DNA of 30,753 bases from a virus: positions 1 through 30,753 of the IMG/VR virus record IMGVR_UViG_3300031857_000920. One strand, written 5' to 3'. Below the pieces are notes generated by a model. The model saw only the letters and a program-made list of their open reading frames with translations. It searched no databases and had not been told where the DNA came from. The position numbers and the translations under genes are program-made. Positions 23,811-30,753 of this stretch are shown in pieces (position 1 is the stretch's first letter; every line of letters begins with the position of its first letter).

Positions 23811-24254
23811 TTAAGGTTTTGTAGGCCACACTATACTAAATGGATTAGATTGTGTTGTAACATCTCTTAATTGTTGTCTATATGTTTGCCAAACCGTTTT
23901 TAATTCAGTTGGTATATCCGCCAATTGTGTCCAATCACATTCTAATAATAATTGATTTCTAAATTCTCTAATTTCTTCCCACTTTGCAGTCAATCTATCG
24001 GTAATTTCCGATTCAGATGCAGTGGTTTGTTCCCAATTTTGATAGTAAACACCTTCTACTAATATCGGTGTTCCTTCTGAAATATTTTTTGTATAATCGT
24101 TTGGTTTAGGGGTTGGTCTTACTTCGTAAATATCCCATTCTCCCATCAAGCTTTCTGTCATTTCAGTTGGGAAGCTTGTATTTGGCTTATCCTCTCTTAA
24201 AATTTGTAAAGAGTATGGATAATTGATTTCATTATTTATAATTCTTAAATACAT
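23811..24254 (-). CDS. Tail fibre assembly chaperone, Phage_tail_APC-like (147 aa)
   Basis: The C-terminal 60 residues fit the Phage_tail_APC pattern: WEEIREFRNQLLLECDWTQL, then ADIP, a helix with VWQTYRQQLRDV, and a final FSIVWPTKP. The N-terminal 80 residues form a small strand-rich domain (MYLRIINNEINYPYSLQIL and a later EGVYYQNWEQTTAS). Proteins of this kind are encoded next to fibre genes and are thought to help fibre assembly or attachment. It lies three bases after the repeat-protein gene, within the fibre cassette, which fits that job. Confidence 0.82.
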   Translation of the reverse strand: MYLRIINNEINYPYSLQILREDKPNTSFPTEMTESLMGEWDIYEVRPTPKPNDYTKNISEGTPILVEGVYYQNWEQTTASESEITDRLTAKWEEIREFRNQLLLECDWTQLADIPTELKTVWQTYRQQLRDVTTQSNPFSIVWPTKP

Positions 24255-24257
24255 ATT

Positions 24258-25166
24258 TTATGTAAAAGTTGAAGGTATTGATGCAAAATTTGATAACCCA
24301 GTACAATTATTAAATGCGTTTGTTCCTAATGGTATAGGTGTTCTATTCCACAACTCAGGAGCAGTTCCAGTTAATGCATTTGCAACTGTTGACATATTGT
24401 AAACGTTACTAAAATTTGTAACTGCGGTATTAAATGTAAACTGCAAAACGTTTGTTAATTGTAAACAGTTTCTGAATAAACCCGCAAAAGATAATACATT
24501 AATATTTGTATCAAATAATGTAGATGGTACTGATGTTAATGTACTACATCCTAAGAAACAGTTTGCAAACGTAGTTGCACCGGTAACTGAATCAAAAAGT
24601 CCAGATGGAACCGTTGTCAATGAAGGATTCAATGCAAAACAATCGGTAAATGTTGTTGCGTTTGGTGAATAATCAAACATATCAGCCGGTATTGAAGATA
24701 TTCTTGTACTTCTCATAAAAGATGCAAAAGAAATCATTTCATCCAATCCTTCATATCCTCCAAGTGCACTTAATGATGCACTACTAGGTATTGATGTTAA
24801 ATTAACACACCCATAAAAGTTTAAAGTTCTTAAACCAACGGTACCAAATTGAATAATGCCCGTTATTAAATTTCTTATAGATGAATTATTATTAACACTA
24901 AATCCAGGTAATAAGCCAGCAATAGTAATTGTATAAGTGCCGGCAGTTGAGTATGTATGAATTCTATCATTAGATGTAGATGATGTAATTAATGGTGAGT
25001 TACCACTACCATCTCCCCAACTAATAGTTACCTGTGGTGTTAATCCCGCATAATCAACTAAAGGTACTGTAAATACCGTATTAGCTGCGGTTGTTGTAAT
25101 CTGAAATTTAAATGGAAATATTTCTCCCGTATCAGATGGTATTAATCTTTTTGCTATTATTGCCAT
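24258..25166 (-). CDS. PKD-like plus BspA-type leucine-rich-repeat protein (302 aa)
   Basis: Residues about 45-85 look like a PKD domain: VTISWGDGSGNSP, then RIHTYSTAGTYTITI. From residue 115 on there are about five repeats of the BspA surface-protein type, with F-x-x-C-x-x-L-x-x-(I/V)P-x-x-LF; the clearest are TTFTDCFALNPSLTTVPSGL (171-190) and TTFANCFLGCSTLTSVPSTL (198-217). There is no signal peptide or anchor, so it is not a secreted cell-surface protein; it is placed between two fibre genes. I infer a receptor-binding or adhesion tip that attaches to the virion. BspA-type repeats are common in Bacteroidota, so capture from a host is possible. Confidence 0.8.
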   Translation of the reverse strand: MAIIAKRLIPSDTGEIFPFKFQITTTAANTVFTVPLVDYAGLTPQVTISWGDGSGNSPLITSSTSNDRIHTYSTAGTYTITIAGLLPGFSVNNNSSIRNLITGIIQFGTVGLRTLNFYGCVNLTSIPSSASLSALGGYEGLDEMISFASFMRSTRISSIPADMFDYSPNATTFTDCFALNPSLTTVPSGLFDSVTGATTFANCFLGCSTLTSVPSTLFDTNINVLSFAGLFRNCLQLTNVLQFTFNTAVTNFSNVYNMSTVANALTGTAPELWNRTPIPLGTNAFNNCTGLSNFASIPSTFT

Positions 25167-25179
25167 AACTTAAATTATT

Positions 25180-28100
25180 TTAACTCATATTTTTTCCTAC
25201 TACAAAACCATAATAAGATGTTCCACCATCATAAGTATAGAATGTTAAAACATCCGTACCCGCTGATGTCAATATTGGTGCAGTTCCACCAACCCAATTA
25301 ATACTTATAGGCCAAGTTATTGTAAATGCACCCGCATTAACTAATAATAACGTAAATCCAAATGCTTTACCAGCTGGTGCATTGCTGAATGATACCGTTG
25401 CAGTTCCGTTAAATTGTCTTCTGAAATTGTTTGCTGTTGATAGGTCTAATGTTACACTTCCTCCAGTACCTTGGTCAGAATAAGTTTCTCTAAATGTTGT
25501 TGGTGCAACGTGTCCAGATACTCCTAAAATTGTTCCATCGAATAATAAATTAGATTCAACAATTCCTTTACCATTTGAACTATCAAACGTAATAACACCA
25601 TTATCAGTTGTACCGGTTAGTTCTAAGAACCCACTTGTACCTGATGTACCATTTGTACCAACACCACTTGTACCAGATGTACCATTTGTTGAACTAAGAC
25701 CAGATGTACCACCAGTACCGGTTGTACCAGATGACCCAAATAATGTACCATTCAAACCAGAACTACCACTAGTACCGTTTGTTCCTGATATCGATGATGA
25801 ACCAGATGAACCGGATGTACCCGAACTTCCTGATGTTCCACTACTACCAAAGAACGTTCCGTTTAGACCAGATGTTCCAGTTGAACCAGAACTTCCAGAT
25901 GTTCCGGATGTTGATGATGACCCGGATGAACCAGATGTTCCTGATGTGGCAGATGTTCCGGAACTACCAAATAATGTACCATTCAATCCGGAACTACCAC
26001 TACTTCCACTTGAACCAGAAGTTGATGAAGAACCAGATGTACCAGATGAACCGGAACTACCGGATGAACCAGATGAACCAAAAAATGTTCCGTTTAATCC
26101 AGATGTACCAGTTGAACCAGATGAACCACTACTTCCTGATGTGCCCGAAGTTGATGATGAACCGGAACTTCCACTACTTCCTGATGTACCAGAACTTCCG
26201 AAAAATGTTCCATCTAATCCAGATGAACCACTGCTTCCAGATGTACCGGATGTGCCACTAAATCCATCAGTACCAGAAGAACCATCAGTACCAGTTGTTC
26301 CAGATGTACCAGAACTTCCGAAGAATGTTCCATCTAATCCAGATGAACCACTACTTCCACTACTTCCACTACTACCAGATGAACCGGAACTACCAGATGT
26401 ACCTGTACTTCCCGAACTTCCACTCGTACCAAAGAATGTACCGTTTATACCAGATGTTCCCGTTGTTCCTGAAGAACCAGAAGAACCAGAAGAACCAGAA
26501 GTTCCTGATGTTCCGGAACTACCTGAACTTCCACTACTACCGAAGAATGTACCATTTAATCCGGAACTACCTCCGCTTCCTGCCGTGCCGGATGAACCAG
26601 AGCTTCCACTACTACCAGATGTACCGCTGCTTCCAGATGAACCAGAACTACCGCTTGTACCAGATGAACCAAAGAATGTTCCATCTAATCCCGAAGTACC
26701 TCCACTTCCCGATGTACCATCAAATCCGGATGAACCACCCGAACCAGATGAACCAGAAGAACCAGATGTGCCACCGCTGCCGGATGAACCAGAGCTTCCA
26801 CTACTTCCAGAAGTTCCAGATGAACCGAAGAATGTACCATTTAATCCTGAACTACCACCACTTCCGGATGTGCCACCAGAACCAGATGAACCGCTACTAC
26901 CTGATGTTGCAGATGTGCCAGATGAACCTGCTGAACCGCTACTACCAGATGTTCCACTACTACCAAAATAAGTTCCATCTAATCCAGATGTTCCCGAACT
27001 ACCAGATGAACCTGCTGAACCGCTACTACCGGATGTTCCACTACTACCAGATGAACCCGATATACCACTACTACCAGATGAGCCCGAACTTCCAGTTGTT
27101 CCCGAAGAACCTGTTGTACCAGATGAACCGGTTGAACCAGAACTTCCCGATGAACCAGATGAACCTGCTGAGCCGGTTGAACCATTTGTTCCGGATGAAC
27201 CCGAAGAACCCGATGTTCCATCACTTCCCGTTGTTCCTGATGAACCAGAAGAACCAGATGTGCCACTACTTCCGGATGAACCAGATGAACCGGATGAGCC
27301 ACTACTTCCAGATGTACCAGATGTTCCATCACTACCCGTTGTTCCAGAACTACCCGATGTACCCGCAGAACCAGTAGAACCTGCTGAACCCGTACTACCA
27401 TCAGTACCAGATGTACCAGATGTTCCACTACTTCCAGAACTACCAGATGAACCCGTTGAACCCGAACTTCCACTACTTCCTGATGTGCCACTACTTCCAG
27501 AAGAACCCGAAGAACCAGATGAACCACTCGTGCCGGATGTTCCCGATGAACCCGTTGTACCGGAACTTCCTGAACTTCCAGAGCTTCCAGAACTTCCTGA
27601 TGTACCACTACTACCCGATGAACCCGAACTTCCTGAGCTTCCTGAGCTTCCACTACTACCGGAACTTCCACTACTACCAGAAGAACCTGCAGTGCCAGAT
27701 GTACCAGAAGAACCATCGGTACCTGATGTACCCGATGAACCATCTTTACCGGTTGTACCTGAAGTACCCGAAGTACCATCACTACCATCCGCACCAGATG
27801 TGCCCGATGTACCGGATGTTCCCGATGTACCAGATGTGCCACTTTGACCAGCCGTACCTGATGTACCTCCTGTGCCGGTTGTACCAGAAGAACCCGCAGT
27901 ACCACCGGTACCAGTTGAACCCGATGTACCACTACTTCCTGATGAACCAGAGGAGCCAGAAGTACCCGATGAACCAGAAGTACCCGATGAACCGGATGAA
28001 CCAGCCGTACCGGTTGTACCGTTTGTACCAGATGTGCCTCCACTACCAGATGTACCAGATGTACCTTCACTACCTGTTGTTCCCGAAGAACCTCCGCTGC

Positions 28101-30753
28101 CTGATGTACCCGCGGTACCAGATGAACCTGAACTTCCACTACTTCCAGATGAACCAGAAGAACCAGAAGTTCCTGATGTACCTGATGTACCTGATGAACC
28201 TGCACTACCGGTTGTTCCCGATGAGCCAGATGAACCAGATGAACCTGAACTTCCACTACTTCCCGAAGAACCACCACTTCCTGATGTGCCTCCACTTCCA
28301 CTAGTTCCTGAACTTCCCGATGAACCAGTTGTTCCCGATGAGCCAGATGAGCCGGCAGTACCAGAAGAACCAGATGTTCCGGATGAACCCGAACTTCCAC
28401 TACTTCCCGAACTACCAGATGAACCAGTTGAGCCAGATGAACCCGAACTTCCACTACTTCCCGAACTTCCACTACTTCCCGAACTTCCACTACTTCCAGA
28501 TGAACCAGAACTTCCACTACTTCCCGAACTTCCAGATGTACCAGATGTACCTCCAGAACCAGTTGAACCTGCGGAGCCGGTTGAACCTGCAGAGCCAGTT
28601 GAGCCGGATGAACCACCTGTTCCCGATGAACCTACGGCAGCTGCTATATTTCTATATTCTAATTTTTTAGTTACATCATTCCAAACTACTACGTTTTCAG
28701 ATGAACCAGAATTTAATGCGTTTATATAAAGACTACCACTTGCACCCAAACTTCCAGTTACTACGAAGTTAGCAAATACCGTACTATCTCTATAAGCATT
28801 TAAGAATGATGCCGTATCAACATTTGATGCGTTTAATGCAAATGCCGCGTAAGATGCAGTTTGTGCAAATGATGCGGAAACTGCAAATCCCACACTCATC
28901 GATGCGGTTTGCGATGATTGTATATATCCTTCCGAACTTAATACTCCACCCAATACATAAGATGCAGTTAATGCGTATGATGAACTTAATGTAAATAACG
29001 CAAGTGATGCAGTACCAACTTGCATTGATGCAGTTTGTGCACTTGTTATGAAATTAGCAGTATCAACATTTGATGCATTTTGTGCAAATAAAGCGTATGA
29101 TGCAGTAGTTGCAAATGAGGAACTCAATACGGTCATTGAAGCCGTCTGTGATGCTTTTATGAAATCAGTTGTATCTAACGCCGCTGATACTATTGCTTCT
29201 AAGTTTGTACCACTTAATCCTAATACAGTTGATGCAGTTGCTGCATTTTCTGCAAATAATGCGTAAGAAGAAGAAAGTACAATACCTAATATTTGGTCCG
29301 CATCTACTGCTCCACTAATTTTACTACCACCACTACCAATTACAACGTGCCCACTTGTCAATCCACTAAATGTAATAGTTACCGTATCAGGATTAACAGC
29401 TATAACATTTGCAGGTATAATTTGGTATTCAGTACCATATGAACTAGTTGCGTAAACCTGTACAATTGGATAAAGTATATCTAAATTGTGAACAACGGTT
29501 AAACTACTTACATTACTAAACGCAACCGTTTCGGTTAAATTAAATTCAGGAGCAGGAACATATCTTCCTAAATTATCATCATAATAGAGAATATCTCTAT
29601 CTTCGGCATCACCTGCTCCTTCAAAGTATCCTCTATATGAACCAGAGAAATAATCAGTTGCATGTACTGTCTTACCTTGTATATAAGCTTGTACGTCCAA
29701 TGCACCACTAATACTAGCAGATGTGTTAGTCATTAATCCCCTATTTGGAGATATACTAGCCGATACGGATCCAGAATTAATTTTAAATGATTCAAATGAT
29801 AAGTTTGCAATATTAATATTCGTCAAACCACTACCATCACCAAAAAATGCAGAACCACTTGCTACAATAATACTACCACTTGATAATATTGAACCACTTA
29901 CGGTTAATGAACCGGAATAAATTTTAACCCCTCTATTAATATCTAACCCAAGATTTGGAGATATAATAGCTTGTGCAGAACCTGATACAATTCTGTCTAA
30001 TTTAAGGTCTTGCAATGCATTTGCAGGGATGTTAAATAGCCCACTACCATCACCATCGTAACGAGATGCGGTAATTGGAACATTAACTAATAATTTTTCC
30101 GGGTCTACTTGAGCAAATCCAGAACCAGAATTAATTTTTGCCAATTCCAATCCTTCAATCGCATCTGGTGGGATATTAAATAATCCACCACCATCACCTA
30201 TGAATAGGGATGCGGAAATTGAACCAGATATAGCTACCGAACCGGTAAATTGCGAACCAATTGATGAAGATGTTTCACCGGTAATTACTTCAAATATTCT
30301 TCCACTTTGAACTGATGCAGTTGCACTACCACTAGCAATTACCGGTGATGCTGCTGCAACTACATTTGTTAATTGAGAACCGTCTCCAATAAATGAAAAT
30401 GCTTTAACACTTCCGCTAATATCTACCGAACCGGTGATTCTAGTTCCTATTTGAGAACCAGTTGCTCCAGTTGTTACTACAAATGTATTACCACTTGCTA
30501 CCGAAGCCGTTGCCGAACCACTTGCGATAAATGGTGCTGCCGCGGCTTGTACGTTTGTAATCTGAGAACCATCTCCTACAAAAAATTGTGCAAATATTGA
30601 ACCACTAACCGATACTGAACCAGTAAATTCAGAACCAATTTCAGAATCGGTTTTTGCAGTTGTTACAACAAATCTTTCTCCACTTTGCACAGAAGCTGTT
30701 GCAGAACCACTAGCGATTAATGGAGCTGCTGCCGCTTGTACGTTTGTAAGTTG
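25180..30753 (-). CDS. Giant collagen-like tail fibre, 5' end outside the window
   Basis: The frame is open to base 30753, with 21 codons before the first possible start (a GTG at 30690). Those codons continue the same repeat (LTNVQAAAAPLIASGSATAS), so the gene extends past the edge. Domain order: at least three copies of a 65-residue unit with IASGSATASV and FTGSVSISGSI; GDGSGLFNI modules; a strand section with VVHNLDILYPIVQVYATSSY; several TASYALFAQNASNVDTA helical units; about 1000 residues of Gly-x-x triplets (25630-28632); and an end domain with FNGTATVSFSNAPAGKAF and TITWPISINW. That last domain also ends other phage virion proteins, as I recall. No S74 chaperone is present. It is probably a long fibre or fibre shaft. 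Confidence 0.9.
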   Translation of the reverse strand, partial: QLTNVQAAAAPLIASGSATASVQSGERFVVTTAKTDSEIGSEFTGSVSVSGSIFAQFFVGDGSQITNVQAAAAPFIASGSATASVASGNTFVVTTGATGSQIGTRITGSVDISGSVKAFSFIGDGSQLTNVVAAASPVIASGSATASVQSGRIFEVITGETSSSIGSQFTGSVAISGSISASLFIGDGGGLFNIPPDAIEGLELAKINSGSGFAQVDPEKLLVNVPITASRYDGDGSGLFNIPANALQDLKLDRIVSGSAQAIISPNLGLDINRGVKIYSGSLTVSGSILSSGSIIVASGSAFFGDGSGLTNINIANLSFESFKINSGSVSASISPNRGLMTNTSASISGALDVQAYIQGKTVHATDYFSGSYRGYFEGAGDAEDRDILYYDDNLGRYVPAPEFNLTETVAFSNVSSLTVVHNLDILYPIVQVYATSSYGTEYQIIPANVIAVNPDTVTITFSGLTSGHVVIGSGGSKISGAVDADQILGIVLSSSYALFAENAATASTVLGLSGTNLEAIVSAALDTTDFIKASQTASMTVLSSSFATTASYALFAQNASNVDTANFITSAQTASMQVGTASLALFTLSSSYALTASYVLGGVLSSEGYIQSSQTASMSVGFAVSASFAQTASYAAFALNASNVDTASFLNAYRDSTVFANFVVTGSLGASGSLYINALNSGSSENVVVWNDVTKKLEYRNIAAAVGSSGTGGSSGSTGSAGSTGSAGSTGSGGTSGTSGSSGSSGSSGSSGSSGSSGSSGSSGSSGSSGSSGSTGSSGSSGSSGSSGSSGTSGSSGTAGSSGSSGTTGSSGSSGTSGSGGTSGSGGSSGSSGSSGSSGSSGSSGTTGSAGSSGTSGTSGTSGSSGSSGSSGSSGSSGTAGTSGSGGSSGTTGSEGTSGTSGSGGTSGTNGTTGTAGSSGSSGTSGSSGTSGSSGSSGSSGTSGSTGTGGTAGSSGTTGTGGTSGTAGQSGTSGTSGTSGTSGTSGADGSDGTSGTSGTTGKDGSSGTSGTDGSSGTSGTAGSSGSSGSSGSSGSSGSSGSSGSSGSSGTSGSSGSSGSSGSSGTTGSSGTSGTSGSSGSSGSSGSSGTSGSSGSSGSTGSSGSSGSSGTSGTSGTDGSTGSAGSTGSAGTSGSSGTTGSDGTSGTSGSSGSSGSSGSSGSSGTSGSSGSSGTTGSDGTSGSSGSSGTNGSTGSAGSSGSSGSSGSTGSSGTTGSSGTTGSSGSSGSSGISGSSGSSGTSGSSGSAGSSGSSGTSGLDGTYFGSSGTSGSSGSAGSSGTSATSGSSGSSGSGGTSGSGGSSGLNGTFFGSSGTSGSSGSSGSSGSGGTSGSSGSSGSGGSSGFDGTSGSGGTSGLDGTFFGSSGTSGSSGSSGSSGTSGSSGSSGSSGTAGSGGSSGLNGTFFGSSGSSGSSGTSGTSGSSGSSGSSGTTGTSGINGTFFGTSGSSGSTGTSGSSGSSGSSGSSGSSGSSGLDGTFFGSSGTSGTTGTDGSSGTDGFSGTSGTSGSSGSSGLDGTFFGSSGTSGSSGSSGSSSTSGTSGSSGSSGSTGTSGLNGTFFGSSGSSGSSGSSGTSGSSSTSGSSGSSGSSGLNGTLFGSSGTSATSGTSGSSGSSSTSGTSGSSGSTGTSGLNGTFFGSSGTSGSSGTSGSSGSSSISGTNGTSGSSGLNGTLFGSSGTTGTGGTSGLSSTNGTSGTSGVGTNGTSGTSGFLELTGTTDNGVITFDSSNGKGIVESNLLFDGTILGVSGHVAPTTFRETYSDQGTGGSVTLDLSTANNFRRQFNGTATVSFSNAPAGKAFGFTLLLVNAGAFTITWPISINWVGGTAPILTSAGTDVLTFYTYDGGTSYYGFVVGKNMS
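25630..28632 (-). repeat. Collagen-like triplet tract of the longer fibre, with spaced interruptions
   Basis: About 330 Gly-x-x triplets occupy 3 kb. The first half (28632-26990) is nearly pure. The second half holds eleven interruptions of the type G(L/I)(N/D)GT(F/Y/L)F, which add one residue to the triplet phase. They lie about 110-160 bases apart. Mid-block Gly-to-Ser replacements (SSSTSG, SSSISG) also occur in the last five blocks. Confidence 0.95.

Noticed and set aside
25630-28632. CRISPR-like array of short repeats
   Set aside because: The repeats are in-frame triplet codons without constant repeat and spacer lengths, inside one long coding sequence.
25946-28729. Several long plus-strand frames with proline-rich repeats
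   Set aside because: They have the same cause as above: antisense of the longer Gly-x-x tract. Their length only reflects the absence of stop codons opposite such repeats.

Overview
The window is the tail and tail-fibre region of a large contractile-tailed (myovirus) phage. Every gene I can support lies on the minus strand, so transcription runs from base 30753 down to base 1. Sheath, tube, tape measure and hub genes stand in an order that mixes T4-like (gp18, gp19, gp26) and P2/Mu-like (tail X, gpD-type hub) parts. The DNA is A+T rich, except for two blocks coding Gly-Ser-Thr triplets. Three features point to a Bacteroidota host: two promoters of the TTTG-N19/20-TAnnTTTG type, A-rich gene leaders with weak or absent Shine-Dalgarno sequences, and a BspA-type leucine-rich-repeat protein. 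This is an inference; no taxonomic marker is present.

Layout in transcription order. (1) 30753-23090, fibre cassette: a giant collagen-like protein whose 5' end lies beyond the window, a PKD plus leucine-rich-repeat protein, a tail assembly chaperone of the Phage_tail_APC type, and two small structural proteins. (2) 23078-14619: a second giant fibre of 2819 residues with a collagen-like shaft, many knob-like repeats and a C-terminal S74 intramolecular chaperone. (3) 14606-12935: four small probable virion genes, two of them tandem paralogues, closed by a terminator. (4) 12786-9938: tail sheath and tail tube, closed by a terminator. (5) 9832-8881: a gp26-like protein with an overlapping reading frame that looks like a frameshifted tail assembly chaperone, closed by a terminator. 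(6) 8826-856: a small protein, the tape measure, a tube/baseplate connector, a tail X (LysM) protein, a large hub protein and a small unknown. (7) 810-435: a complete tmRNA gene with its own promoter and terminator. (8) 367-1: a small lysine-rich protein and the first 43 codons of an unrecognised gene.

Together the genes would build the sheath, the tube measured by the tape protein, the hub and cap at the baseplate, and long host-contact fibres. The most unusual points are the tmRNA inside a phage tail cluster, the probable frameshift at a seven-U run, the near absence of GATC (which also shapes Gly-Ser codon pairs in the repeats), and the regular interruptions in the longer collagen-like shaft.
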